From: UBA1479 sp963972065
GTDB lineage: Bacteria > Pseudomonadota > Alphaproteobacteria > Rhodospirillales > Casp-alpha2
Length of the DNA stretch: 64,000 nucleotides
Direction of reading: 5' to 3'
NCBI GenBank assembly: GCA_963972065.1
Contig: CAXAVJ010000003.1
Location: 1 to 64,000, forward strand
Below the pieces are notes generated by a model. It did not search any database. It saw nothing but the letters and a program-made list of their open reading frames with translations, and was not told the origin of the DNA. Below are positions 9,163 through 18,427 of this stretch, one piece after another (within the stretch, counting starts at the first letter, position 1; each line of letters begins with the position of its first letter). Made by a program: the position numbers and the translations under genes.

Positions 9163-9768
9163 CTATTTTTGCGGCGGTGTGACTTTGACCGCCGGCAGAC
9201 GCTTGTCGAGACGAGCCAGAACTTCCGGCGTCACTTCGATGGGCGGGTGAACGACGATGGTCGCGCTTTTGCGGAAGATGAGGCCGTAAGACCGTTCATT
9301 CGCCAGCTCGAGAACGATGGCGTTATAGACCTTCTGAACTTCGATGACGGCCTCGGCGTTGGCGCGGTCGAGCTGCTGATTGCGCGATTGCACCAGACGT
9401 TGAACCTCGGCCACTTTCTGGTCGAACTTGCGACGTTCTTCGTCAAAGGCATCGGGCGACAGGATGGTGCGCTTGCGGCGCAGTTCTTCGTTGGCCGTGC
9501 GCAGGTCGCCCTGCATTTTCTCGATCTCTTCCTGATAGCTTTTACGCAGCTGCGACACCTGATCGCGAATGTTCTTCATCGCCTTCGCTTCACGCAGAAT
9601 GCGCTGAACATCCAGCACGGCGACCTTGGCGGCGCGCGAGTTGATATCCTCTGCCGTCGCCGCCTGCCCGGTCTTGGGCTCCTGCTGGGCCTGGACGGCT
9701 GCGGGAACGGTAAGGCACAGGGCCAAAATCAGGCCGCGCCAAACAACGGACTTTGTCACGTAATACAA
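9163..9768 (-). CDS. skp: OmpH/Skp-family periplasmic chaperone
   Basis: Periplasmic holdase that escorts outer-membrane proteins to the BAM complex. 201 aa. An N-terminal signal peptide ends near AVQAQ, followed by the OmpH start VAVLDVQRILREAKAMKNI and a long charged helical arm (residues about 80-150, EEIEKMQGDLRTANEEL region). The position directly downstream of bamA and upstream of lpxD is the conserved one. Confidence 0.93.
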   Translation of the reverse strand: MYYVTKSVVWRGLILALCLTVPAAVQAQQEPKTGQAATAEDINSRAAKVAVLDVQRILREAKAMKNIRDQVSQLRKSYQEEIEKMQGDLRTANEELRRKRTILSPDAFDEERRKFDQKVAEVQRLVQSRNQQLDRANAEAVIEVQKVYNAIVLELANERSYGLIFRKSATIVVHPPIEVTPEVLARLDKRLPAVKVTPPQK

Positions 9769-9777
9769 AAGAACCTC

Positions 9778-12075
9778 CTAAAATCGCGTGCCGAAGTTCA
9801 CGCGGACAATCTCGGTTTCATCAAACGATTCCTTGACCACCGGAATGCCGAGGTCGAGACCGAGAGGACCGAACGGCGATTTCCAGGTCACACCGAAGCC
9901 GACGGAGGCACGCAGCGAGCCCGTATCCTCGATACCTGTGCGGGTGGTCGCGATTTCTCCGGCGCTACCGATATCGGTGAACACACGGCCGGCGACGCCC
10001 AATTCAGCCGGCAGGCCCAGGGGGAAGCCAAGCTCCAGCGTGCCGGAATACATCCATTCGCCCCCCAGCGAGTCATCCGTCGTAATGTCGCGCGGCCCGA
10101 CACCGCCGACGGAAAACCCGCGCAGGTCGCGACCGCCGACGAAGAACCGCTCGGACAGCAGGACGTCGTCCTGCAATGCGTAGACGAAGCCGGCCCTGCC
10201 ACCAAGGGTGAGAAGGAATCCTTCGCTAGGCGTCCAATGATAGGCACCAGACGCGACGTTCTTCACGCTATAGACATCACCCCCAACACCCGAAAGGTTG
10301 GTCGCGAGCTTGGTGAAATAGCCCTTGGTCGGCGTCAGACGGTTATCGCGCGTGTCGTAAGTAATGCCGTGTTCAACGGACGAGAACATGTTGGTTCCCG
10401 CCGCATCCTGAACCACCAGAGACGCGCTGGAATCAACATCCAAGATGGATTCCTGACGTAATTCATAGGCCCAATTCTGGGTCAAAAGCTCAGTGATATG
10501 GTAGCCGGCACGCAGCCTGAAACCCGTCCGTTTCTTGTCGAAGGAACCGTAATCCTGCAGATCCTCGGTGATGCGGAAGACATCGAAACCGGCCGCGATG
10601 TCGCGGTTCAGGAAGAACGGTTCCGTGAACTTCAGATCGATTTCACTGCGTCGCGCGGCCAGGATGAAGCGCAACGACAAATCCCGGCCGGTGCCGAGCA
10701 GATTGCGCTCGCGCAGTCCGAAATCGCCAAGCACGCCCTGATCGGTCGAGAACCCGGCGCCGATGGAAATGGAACCCGTCGACTTTTCCGCCACCGTTAC
10801 GTTGATGACCGCCTTATCGGGGGCGCTGCCGGGAACCGGCTCCATCTCAACGGTTTCGAAGAAGTCCAGGTTCTGGATCCGGGTACGTGACCGGCGCAGC
10901 TTGGCCGCGTTGAAGGCGTCGCCTTCGACCAGACGGAATTCGCGGCGGATCACATCATCCTTCGTACGCGCGTTGCCGACGATGTTGATGCGTTCGACGA
11001 ACACACGCGGCCCCTCGTTGACCTCGAAAACCACATCGATCGTCCGCTTGTCACGGTCACGGTCCAGGCGCGGACGCACTTCGACGAAGGCAAAGCCCTT
11101 CTCGCCGACCGCCTCGGTGATGGAATCGATGGTCTTGTCGACCTGGCTTGCGTCATACCAATCACCGGGATCGATATCGACGACCTTGCGGAGAGACTCA
11201 ACATCAAGATTGCGGATGGTCGTAACCACATCGACCTTGCCGAAGCGGTACCGCTTTCCTTCCTGGACACTGAAGGTAATGAAGAAGTTCTTGCGGTCGC
11301 GGGTCAGTTCGGCGACGGCCGACTGCACGCGGAAATCGGCAAACCCGTTGCGCAGGTAGAAGCGACGCAGAAGTTCGCGGTCGAGGGTCAGGCGATCGGG
11401 ATCGTAGGTGTCGTCACTCGACAGAAACCGATACCAGATGGACTCCTTCGTTTGAACATTCTCGCGCAGGTCATCGTCATCGAAGAATTCGTTGCCGATG
11501 AACGAGATGCGGGCAACCTTGGTCGGCTCACCTTCGTTGATTTCGAACACCAGATCGATGCGGTTCTGCGGCAGACGGATGACTTTGGGCTCTACCGTCG
11601 CACCGAACCGTCCGGTCGAGCGGTAGACGGCCAGGATGCGCTGCAGGTCTGTTTGAACCTTGGCACGGGTGAAGATGACGCGGGGGCGCAGCGTGACTTC
11701 GCCCTCAAGCGTTGAATCCTCGACCTTCTTGTTCCCTTCGAAGGCGACGCGGTTGATGATCGGATTTTCGACCACGTTGACGATCAGCTGCGTGCCGTCC
11801 TGACGCATGGTGACGTCGGCGAACAGGCCGGTTGCGAACAGGCTTTTCAGGGAACGGTTGATGCGAACGGGATCGGCGGCCTCGCCTTCTTTGATCAGAA
11901 GGTAGGACCGAATCGTGCCCGGCTCGATACGCTGGGCGCCCTCGACGACGATCTCACTGATCGTGCCGCGGCCCTGCGCCGATGCATCCGCCGCTGCCGT
12001 CCAAATGGCGGCAATCAGCGCAAAACCAACAAGGAGACGTGATAGGCGCTCCAATTTCTTCCCCCGAACGTACAT
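9778..12075 (-). CDS. bamA: Outer-membrane protein assembly factor BamA
   Basis: Omp85-family core of the BAM complex, inserts beta-barrel proteins into the outer membrane. 765 aa. A signal peptide ends near ADASAQG, then five POTRA domains (about residues 38-360, first one starting ISEIVVEGAQRIE), then the 16-strand barrel with the conserved segment VGGVGPRDI near the VRGF-type loop (RDLRGFSVGG). It ends in Phe (VNFGTRF), the usual outer-membrane C-terminal signature. It lies between rseP and skp as in most proteobacteria. Confidence 0.97.
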   Translation of the reverse strand: MYVRGKKLERLSRLLVGFALIAAIWTAAADASAQGRGTISEIVVEGAQRIEPGTIRSYLLIKEGEAADPVRINRSLKSLFATGLFADVTMRQDGTQLIVNVVENPIINRVAFEGNKKVEDSTLEGEVTLRPRVIFTRAKVQTDLQRILAVYRSTGRFGATVEPKVIRLPQNRIDLVFEINEGEPTKVARISFIGNEFFDDDDLRENVQTKESIWYRFLSSDDTYDPDRLTLDRELLRRFYLRNGFADFRVQSAVAELTRDRKNFFITFSVQEGKRYRFGKVDVVTTIRNLDVESLRKVVDIDPGDWYDASQVDKTIDSITEAVGEKGFAFVEVRPRLDRDRDKRTIDVVFEVNEGPRVFVERINIVGNARTKDDVIRREFRLVEGDAFNAAKLRRSRTRIQNLDFFETVEMEPVPGSAPDKAVINVTVAEKSTGSISIGAGFSTDQGVLGDFGLRERNLLGTGRDLSLRFILAARRSEIDLKFTEPFFLNRDIAAGFDVFRITEDLQDYGSFDKKRTGFRLRAGYHITELLTQNWAYELRQESILDVDSSASLVVQDAAGTNMFSSVEHGITYDTRDNRLTPTKGYFTKLATNLSGVGGDVYSVKNVASGAYHWTPSEGFLLTLGGRAGFVYALQDDVLLSERFFVGGRDLRGFSVGGVGPRDITTDDSLGGEWMYSGTLELGFPLGLPAELGVAGRVFTDIGSAGEIATTRTGIEDTGSLRASVGFGVTWKSPFGPLGLDLGIPVVKESFDETEIVRVNFGTRF

Positions 12076-12126
12076 GCCAAGGCCCCAAGTGTTACGCCCT
12101 TATGAGCCTAAATCATTGGCAATCCG

Positions 12127-13263
12127 TTAAATTAACCCCTTGAACCACTCGAACACACGGTCCCATGGCATCTGGGTTATATCATTCCATGTCACGAACA
12201 CGACCAGAAACAGCACAAGTGCCAAGCCCAGGCGCATGCCGTATTCCTCGATCTTGGGCGCCACCGGCCGCCCCCGCAACCCTTCTGCCGCGTAAAACAC
12301 CAATCGTCCGCCGTCCAATACCGGGATTGGAAACAGGTTGATAAGGCCCAGGTTGACCGAAAGCGCGGCCATGAACATGACCAGTTCCTTGAAGCCAAGC
12401 TGTGCGATGTCGCCGGAAAGCTGCGCGATGCGCAACGGCCCACCCAGTTCTTCTGCCGAACGGTGACCGGTGATCATCTCGCCGAGCACGCCGAAGATGC
12501 GGGTCACCATTTGCACCGTATACCCGACCCCCGTGGAAACCGCCTCGACCGGGCCCTGGCGCTCGTACTCGACCGCCTGGGGATCGAACCGCACGCCAAG
12601 CAGGCCGATCGGCGCCGCCTGCCCTTCGACGGAACGCGATTGGGGCGTTACGGAAAGGGTCAGGGTTTCCGTGCCGCGCACGACGTCCATGCGCAGCGTC
12701 ACACCCGGTTGCGTGGAAACCGTCTGGCGCAGATCCTCAAACCATTTGATCGGCTGACCGTCGATGGCGGTGATGCGGTCACCCGGCAGCAACTGCGCCA
12801 ATTCGGCGGCGCTGCCCGGCTGAACCTCGCCGACCGCGGCCAGGGGCCGCGCCGTGCCGACGATCCCGGCCAGAAGCGCCACCAGAACGGCGGCGAAAAT
12901 GAAATTGGCCAGTGGCCCGCCGGCGACGATGGCCGAGCGCTGCCACAGTTTTTTGTGATGGAACGACACCGCCTTCTCTTCGGCCGGCAGAGGTTCGGAC
13001 TCTTCCTCTTCCTCCCAGCCCATGTCGGCCTCGCCGAACATCTTGACGTAGCCGCCAAGCGGAATGGCGCTGATTTTCCAGCGAGTGTCGTGCTTGTCGG
13101 TCCAACCGAAGATTTCCGGCCCGAACCCGATGGAAAACACTTCGACCCTGACCCCGCAGCGGCGCGCGATCCAGTAGTGGCCCCATTCGTGGACGAACAC
13201 CAGGATCGTCAGAACGATCAGGAAAACCACGACGTAATTGAAGGCGAAGTCGACGATATTCAT
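12127..13263 (-). CDS. rseP: Site-2 intramembrane metalloprotease RseP
   Basis: Membrane zinc protease that cleaves transmembrane segments, classically anti-sigma factors. 378 aa. The zinc motif HEWGH is at residues 25-29 in the first membrane segment, one PDZ domain lies in the middle (around QPGSAAELAQLLPGDRITAI), and the second metal motif is NLFPIPVLDGG near the C-terminus. No sigma-E anti-sigma gene is in the window, so its substrate here is unknown. Confidence 0.95.
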   Translation of the reverse strand: MNIVDFAFNYVVVFLIVLTILVFVHEWGHYWIARRCGVRVEVFSIGFGPEIFGWTDKHDTRWKISAIPLGGYVKMFGEADMGWEEEEESEPLPAEEKAVSFHHKKLWQRSAIVAGGPLANFIFAAVLVALLAGIVGTARPLAAVGEVQPGSAAELAQLLPGDRITAIDGQPIKWFEDLRQTVSTQPGVTLRMDVVRGTETLTLSVTPQSRSVEGQAAPIGLLGVRFDPQAVEYERQGPVEAVSTGVGYTVQMVTRIFGVLGEMITGHRSAEELGGPLRIAQLSGDIAQLGFKELVMFMAALSVNLGLINLFPIPVLDGGRLVFYAAEGLRGRPVAPKIEEYGMRLGLALVLFLVVFVTWNDITQMPWDRVFEWFKGLI

Positions 13264-13324
13264 GTGGGGTCCTTATTTCAGGCCTGTCGAAACCCATGTC
13301 GGTGAAATACCCGAAAATCGGGAA

Positions 13325-14533
13325 TTAACCAACTGATTTCGAAGCAATTTCCTCCGCGACACGGCGGGCTTCGGCGTCCGCGGCGAAGACGTCGTCAAGG
13401 GAGTTGAGCGACCGGGCGCTCACCCGTTCCAGCACCTGTTCGACGACCTCCGTGATCTTGAGAAAGCCCAATCCCTTTTCCAGGAACCAGGCCACGGCGA
13501 CCTCATTGGCGGCATTCAGTAAGGTAGGCGCGCTGTTGCCCGCCCGCAATGCCTCGCGCGCCAGGCGTAATGCCGGAAAGCGCACGGGATCGGGGGCTTC
13601 GAAGGTCAAAGTCCCGATGTCCTCAAGCGCCAGGCGCGCGGCCGGGGTTTCCACCCGCTTCGGCCAGGCCAGGGCGAAGGCGATGGGCGTGCGCATATCG
13701 GGCGTGCCCAACTGCGCCAGCACGGAACCGTCGACGTAATCGACCATGGAATGGATAACCGATTGAGGATGCACCAAAATCTCGATCCGCTCTTCCGGCA
13801 CCGGGAACAAGTGAAAGGCCTCGATCAGCTCCAACCCCTTGTTCATCATGGTGGCGCTGTCGACGGAAATTTTGGCCCCCATGTCCCAATTGGGATGGGC
13901 GACGGCCTGGGCCGGGGTGACGGCGGCCAATTCCTCGCGCGGCTTGGTGCGGAACGGACCGCCCGACGCGGTCAGCACAATGCGCCGGACCTTGTCCGGC
14001 TGATCGAAATCGAAGACCTGAAAGATCGCGCTATGCTCTGAATCGACCGGTAGCAGCGTGGCGCCCGAAGCCTCGACCTCGCGCACCATCAGATCGCCGG
14101 CGGACACCAGGCATTCCTTGTTGGCGAAGGCCACGGTGGCGCCCCGGCGCACCGCCTTGAGTACCGGTGGCAAGCCCGCCGCGCCGACGATGGCCGCAAC
14201 CACGATGTCGGTCGGCTGATCACCCGCCTCGGAAATGGCTTCTGCACCAGCGGCGGCCTCGACCGGCGTACCCGCCAAGGCAGATTTCAGGGCGGCATAT
14301 TTGCTGTCATCGCCGATCACCGCCCGTCTGGCGCCCAGGCGGACGGCCTGTTCCGCCAGAAGGTCCACATTACGGTGTGCGGTCAGAACCTCGGCCTGAA
14401 AGGCGCCCGGATGGCGGGCCAGGATGTCGACCGTATTGCAGCCGACTGATCCGGTCGCCCCCAGAACGGTGACACTGCGGGGGGCTGCGTCCTCGGCTTG
14501 GTCCGTCGTATCCGGTTGTAAGGCCAAATCCAT
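13325..14533 (-). CDS. dxr: 1-deoxy-D-xylulose 5-phosphate reductoisomerase
   Basis: Second step of the MEP isoprenoid pathway. 402 aa from ATG 14533 (MDLALQPDTTDQAED), a few residues longer than average at the N-terminus. The NADPH-binding VLGATGSVGCNTVDIL, the metal site LLPVDSEHSAIFQ and the substrate motif MNKGLELIEAFHLF are present. The open frame continues to 14626 but would overlap cdsA by 77 bases. The isoprenoid made here feeds UppS, encoded in the same operon. Confidence 0.96.
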   Translation of the reverse strand: MDLALQPDTTDQAEDAAPRSVTVLGATGSVGCNTVDILARHPGAFQAEVLTAHRNVDLLAEQAVRLGARRAVIGDDSKYAALKSALAGTPVEAAAGAEAISEAGDQPTDIVVAAIVGAAGLPPVLKAVRRGATVAFANKECLVSAGDLMVREVEASGATLLPVDSEHSAIFQVFDFDQPDKVRRIVLTASGGPFRTKPREELAAVTPAQAVAHPNWDMGAKISVDSATMMNKGLELIEAFHLFPVPEERIEILVHPQSVIHSMVDYVDGSVLAQLGTPDMRTPIAFALAWPKRVETPAARLALEDIGTLTFEAPDPVRFPALRLAREALRAGNSAPTLLNAANEVAVAWFLEKGLGFLKITEVVEQVLERVSARSLNSLDDVFAADAEARRVAEEIASKSVG

Positions 14534-14549
14534 TCCTAAAGTCCCTGCC

Positions 14550-15185
14550 TCAACGCCAAATTCCCGTACCCGCAACCGCCAGGGCCGCGGCCAGAAGGCC
14601 ATCGACCCGGTCAAGCACACCGCCATGACCGGGGATCAGACTCCCTGAATCCTTGACCTTGAAACGGCGCTTTGCCGCCGATTCCAGAAGGTCCCCGACC
14701 TGACAGGCAATGCTGCCGACAACGGCGGCGGCGATGACCCGCCCGTCGATCGTCCCGCCGGTCAGATACCATACCAGGATACCCGCCCCGACCCCAGCCA
14801 GCAAACCGCCGATGGCCCCTGAAATCGTCTTCGACGGGCTGATCCGGGGCGCCAGTTTCGGACCGCCGAGGGATCGTCCGGTCAAATAGGCACCGGTATC
14901 CGTCATCCAGGTGACGACGAACAGAAACAGGATCAAACTGCGTCCCGCGTCACCGTCGCCCCGCATCAGGAACAGGACATAGGCCGCGGCCAGGATGTAC
15001 GCAGACCCCACGATCAGCCACAGCATCTGCGCCCGCGCCATGACCAACCATTCCCACATCATGGCGGCGGTGAACAGGACGACAAGGATCGTATACCAGG
15101 GGGGGCCCGCATAAACGGCGGCGACCACGGGCGGCAGCAAGACCGCAGCAGACAGCACCCGCTTGTGAAATTCCGAAAGGGCCAA
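14550..15185 (-). CDS. cdsA: Phosphatidate cytidylyltransferase (short form)
   Basis: Makes CDP-diacylglycerol from phosphatidate and CTP for phospholipid synthesis; multi-spanning inner-membrane protein. The diagnostic C-terminal signature is complete: SAAKRRFKVKDSGSLIPGHG then GVLDRVDGL. At 211 aa it is shorter than the 265-285 aa of many homologues, apparently through loss of one or two N-terminal or central membrane segments; no frameshift is evident. It is flanked by uppS and dxr in the usual order. Confidence 0.92.
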   Translation of the reverse strand: MALSEFHKRVLSAAVLLPPVVAAVYAGPPWYTILVVLFTAAMMWEWLVMARAQMLWLIVGSAYILAAAYVLFLMRGDGDAGRSLILFLFVVTWMTDTGAYLTGRSLGGPKLAPRISPSKTISGAIGGLLAGVGAGILVWYLTGGTIDGRVIAAAVVGSIACQVGDLLESAAKRRFKVKDSGSLIPGHGGVLDRVDGLLAAALAVAGTGIWR

Positions 15186-15204
15186 AATTCAATCCGCCAA
15201 GGGC

Positions 15205-15954
15205 TTAGGAACTCATGACGCCACCGAACCGGCGCTCCCTGCCGCGGAAATCGCTCAGTGCCTCGGCAAGGTGTTCGTGACCGAAGTCGGGCCACAGAAC
15301 GTCGGTGAACACGAATTCCGCATAGGCGACCTGCCACAGTAGAAAATTGCTGACGCGTTGCTCGCCGCTGGTCCGGATCAGCAAATCCGGTTCCGGCAGG
15401 CCGGCGGTGAAAAGCGCATTCTCAAACCGGGTTTCGTCAATGTCCTCCGGGACGATCTCGCCGCGCCGGACCTGTTCCGCCAAGGCCCGGGCCGCGCCAA
15501 GGATTTCCTGCCGTCCACCATAGCTGAGCGCGATCGTCAGGTTGAGCCGCGTGTTGCCCCGGGTCCGATTCTCGGCGTCGGCGATCAGGCGTTGGATGTC
15601 GTCGTCGAAGCGCGCGCGTTCGCCGATGATGCGAAGACGCACGCCTTCGCGGTCAAGCTCGCCGATTTCCTTGCGCAGATAAAGCCGCAGCAAGCCCATC
15701 AAGTCGCCGATTTCGCCGATCGGGCGGTTCCAGTTCTCCGACGAAAACCCGAACAAGGTCAGATAGGGCACCCCCAGGCTGACCGCGGCCTTCACCGTCC
15801 GCCGCACGGCTTCGGCGCCGGCCTTGTGACCGGCGGTGCGCGGCAATCCCTTGCCCTTCGCCCAACGCCCGTTGCCGTCCATGATGACGGCGACGTGGAC
15901 CGGATTTCCCGGGGCGTCAGTGACTTGAAGGGGGACGGTGGGCATCGGCGTCAA
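15205..15954 (-). CDS. uppS: Isoprenyl transferase (undecaprenyl diphosphate synthase)
   Basis: Cis-prenyltransferase that makes undecaprenyl diphosphate, the lipid carrier for peptidoglycan and O-antigen. 249 aa. The signature VAVIMDGNGRWAKGKGLPR holds the catalytic Asp, followed by TLFGFSSENWNRP and the C-terminal RTSGEQRVSNFLLWQ block. The ATG at 15954 overlaps the frr stop as ATGA, which supports this start over the internal Met three codons later. Confidence 0.96.
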   Translation of the reverse strand: MTPMPTVPLQVTDAPGNPVHVAVIMDGNGRWAKGKGLPRTAGHKAGAEAVRRTVKAAVSLGVPYLTLFGFSSENWNRPIGEIGDLMGLLRLYLRKEIGELDREGVRLRIIGERARFDDDIQRLIADAENRTRGNTRLNLTIALSYGGRQEILGAARALAEQVRRGEIVPEDIDETRFENALFTAGLPEPDLLIRTSGEQRVSNFLLWQVAYAEFVFTDVLWPDFGHEHLAEALSDFRGRERRFGGVMSS

Positions 15955-16520
15955 ACCTGCATGATTTCGATTTCTTTGTTGGCGACGATCTCGTCGATCT
16001 TGGCGACATGCTCGTCGGTCACCTTCTGCACCTCGTCCGTATAACCGTGATAGGCGTCCTCGGAAATGTCACCCGCCTTTTCCGCGTTCTTCAGTTCGTC
16101 CATCGCGTGGCGGCGAACGTTGCGCACGGAAATACGCGCCTCTTCGGCATACTTATGCGCGACCTTGCCCAGTTCGGTGCGGCGTTCCTCGGTCAGGGCC
16201 GGAATCGGCACACGGACAAGCTGGCCATCCGCGGCGGGGTTGAGGCCCAGGCCGGAATCGCGGATCGCCTTTTCGACGGCACCGACAAGGCCCCGGTCCC
16301 AGACCTGCACGGTCAACATGCGGGGTTCCGGCACGCCGATGGTGCCGACCTGGTTCATGGGCATGTCAGAGCCATAGGCCTGCACGCTCACCGGCTCCAG
16401 CAGGCTGGTCGACGCCCGCCCGGTACGCAGACCGCCGAGCTCACGGTGGAGGACATCAATGGCCCCCTCCATGCGCCGCGCGATGTCACCCTTCAAATCA
16501 GAAAAACTGAATTCCGCCAT
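15951..16520 (-). CDS. frr: Ribosome recycling factor
   Basis: With EF-G splits post-termination ribosomes. 189 aa, standard length, with the family pattern GGLRTGRASTSLLEPVSVQA, then MNQVGTIGVPEPRMLTVQVW, and the three-helix bundle C-terminal half. It lies 57 bases downstream of pyrH and overlaps uppS by 4 bases; pyrH-frr-uppS is a conserved order. Confidence 0.96.
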   Translation of the reverse strand: MAEFSFSDLKGDIARRMEGAIDVLHRELGGLRTGRASTSLLEPVSVQAYGSDMPMNQVGTIGVPEPRMLTVQVWDRGLVGAVEKAIRDSGLGLNPAADGQLVRVPIPALTEERRTELGKVAHKYAEEARISVRNVRRHAMDELKNAEKAGDISEDAYHGYTDEVQKVTDEHVAKIDEIVANKEIEIMQV

Positions 16521-16577
16521 AATTTCCTCCCATTGCGGTCGCTTGCGCGCGGTCCCAGGGGGCCGGCCGGCGCCCGG

Positions 16578-17303
16578 TCAATCGACCAGGGTGAACCGCC
16601 CCTCCCCGTTGATAACCTTGGAGAATTCTCCGGGATTGTGGATTGAAAACACGAGAATTGGAACCCGGTTGTCACGCGCCAGCGCAATCGCCGAAGTGTC
16701 CATCACCTTGAGGTCGCGGGCCAACACATCCTGGTACTTCAGGTTGTCGTAGCGCACGGCGTCCGGATTGGTCTTGGGATCAGAATCATAGACACCGTCG
16801 ACCTGCGTGCCCTTCAACAGCGCGTCGCAGCCCATTTCCACCGCGCGCAGCGCCGCCGCCGTATCGGTCGTGAAGAACGGGTTGCCCGTACCGGCGGCGA
16901 AGATCACCACCCGCCCCTTTTCCATATGGCGCACGGCACGCCGCCGAATATAGGATTCACAAACGGTCTGCATGGGAATGGCGGACTGCACCCGCGTATC
17001 CACGCCCTTCGATTCCAGGACGCTTTGCACCGCCAGCGCGTTCATCACCGTCGCCAGCATGCCCATGTAATCGGCGCTGGTGCGCTCGATGCCCTCGGCC
17101 GACGACGACATACCGCGGAAGATATTGCCGGCACCGATGACGAGACAGACCTGAACGCCCATGTCGTGGACGGTGGCGACCTCGTCACAGATGCGCCCAA
17201 CCATATCAGGGTCCAGGCCGTAATCGCGCTTTCCCATCAGGGCTTCGCCCGACAGTTTCAACAGCACGCGCTGGTATTTCGGTTCCGCGGACACTGGGGA
17301 CAC
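16578..17303 (-). CDS. pyrH: UMP kinase
   Basis: Phosphorylates UMP to UDP; amino-acid-kinase fold, hexameric. 241 aa. The ATP-binding start VLLKLSGEALMGKRDYGLD and the loop VIGAGNIFRGMSSSAEG are typical, as is the central GTGNPFFTTDTAAALRA block. The gene is 146 bases downstream of tsf, and a hairpin lies in that gap, so expression may be partly separated from rpsB-tsf. Confidence 0.96.
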   Translation of the reverse strand: MSPVSAEPKYQRVLLKLSGEALMGKRDYGLDPDMVGRICDEVATVHDMGVQVCLVIGAGNIFRGMSSSAEGIERTSADYMGMLATVMNALAVQSVLESKGVDTRVQSAIPMQTVCESYIRRRAVRHMEKGRVVIFAAGTGNPFFTTDTAAALRAVEMGCDALLKGTQVDGVYDSDPKTNPDAVRYDNLKYQDVLARDLKVMDTSAIALARDNRVPILVFSIHNPGEFSKVINGEGRFTLVD

Positions 17304-17319
17304 TCGCGCTCTTCCATCA

Positions 17320-17360
17320 AAATCCGCCGCCGGCCCTTTATGAGGGGAAACCGGCGGCGG
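17320..17360 (-). terminator. Possible attenuator or weak terminator between tsf and pyrH
   Basis: A perfect 10-bp inverted repeat (CCGCCGCCGG at 17324-17333 and CCGGCGGCGG at 17351-17360) with a 17-base loop, followed on the minus strand by ATTTTGATGG. The T-run is short and the loop long, so it may only partly stop transcription from rpsB-tsf into pyrH. Function is inferred from position and structure only. Confidence 0.4.
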
Positions 17361-17449
17361 GAATGAGTTCCGGATGACAGTCTACATCACCCGTCGGACG
17401 GCGTCTTGCCCGGCGCCCGGGAAAGCCGCCGGGACGCCATGTCGAAGGA

Positions 17450-18376
17450 TCAGGATCCGGCCGCGGCCGCGACCTCGGCGGCGAAATCGCCGACTTCCTT
17501 CTCGATGCCTTCGCCAAGAACGAACATCTTGAAACCATTGATGGAAATGGCGCCGCCGGCATCCTTTCCGGCGGCCTCGACGGCCTTCGAAACCTGGGTC
17601 TCGCCATCGATCACGAAGGTCTGATCCAGCAGGCAGACCTCTTCGTAGAACTTGCGCAGACGGCCTTCGACCATCTTGCCGATGATCTCTTCCGGCTTGC
17701 CCGATTCGCGGGCCTGTTCCGACAGAACGACGCGTTCGCGCTCGAGGATTTCCGGGTCCAGTTCGTCACGCGACACGGACTGCGGCTTGGCCGCCGCGAC
17801 GTGCATGGCGATCTGCTTGCCGAAGGCTTCCAGCTTGCCCTTGTCGCCAGCCGATTCCAGGCCGACCAGAACGGCGATTTTGCCGATGCCGTCGGCCATG
17901 GCGTTATGAACATAGGTCGACAGCACGCCGTTGCCGACGGACATGACGTCACAGCGGCGGATGGTCATGTTCTCGCCGATGGTGGCGATCATGTGTGTCA
18001 ACTGGTCGGCGACCGTGCGGCCCGAACCCGGGAAATCGGCGGCCAAAAGTTTGTCCATGTCGCCGTCGGCGGCCAGTGCCAGGGACGCGACGCTACGGAC
18101 GAACTCCTGAAACTGCTCGTTGCGCGACACAAAGTCGGTTTCCGAGTTCACTTCGACGACCGCACCCTTGTTGCCATCAACGGCAACGGCCACCAGGCCT
18201 TCAGCGGCGACGCGGCCGGATTTCTTGGCGGCGGCGGACAGCCCCTTGGTGCGCAGCCAGTCGACGGCCTGATCCAGGTCGCCGCCGTTTTCGGCCAGCG
18301 CCTTTTTGCAATCCATCATGCCGGCGCCGGTTTGTTCGCGAAGCTCTTTGACGAGAGCCGCAGTGATTTCAGCCAT
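17450..18376 (-). CDS. tsf: Translation elongation factor Ts
   Basis: Nucleotide exchange factor for EF-Tu. 308 aa. The N-terminal UBA-like block is TGAGMMDCKKALAENGGDL, and the core shows FVSRNEQFQEFVR and the C-terminal LLDQTFVIDGETQVSKAVEA. It sits 51 bases behind rpsB in the universal rpsB-tsf pair. Confidence 0.97.
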   Translation of the reverse strand: MAEITAALVKELREQTGAGMMDCKKALAENGGDLDQAVDWLRTKGLSAAAKKSGRVAAEGLVAVAVDGNKGAVVEVNSETDFVSRNEQFQEFVRSVASLALAADGDMDKLLAADFPGSGRTVADQLTHMIATIGENMTIRRCDVMSVGNGVLSTYVHNAMADGIGKIAVLVGLESAGDKGKLEAFGKQIAMHVAAAKPQSVSRDELDPEILERERVVLSEQARESGKPEEIIGKMVEGRLRKFYEEVCLLDQTFVIDGETQVSKAVEAAGKDAGGAISINGFKMFVLGEGIEKEVGDFAAEVAAAAGS

Positions 18377-18427
18377 AGTTCTACCTTCTCTTCAGATCGT
18401 GTCGTCAGCCCGTACGCGCAGACGCGG

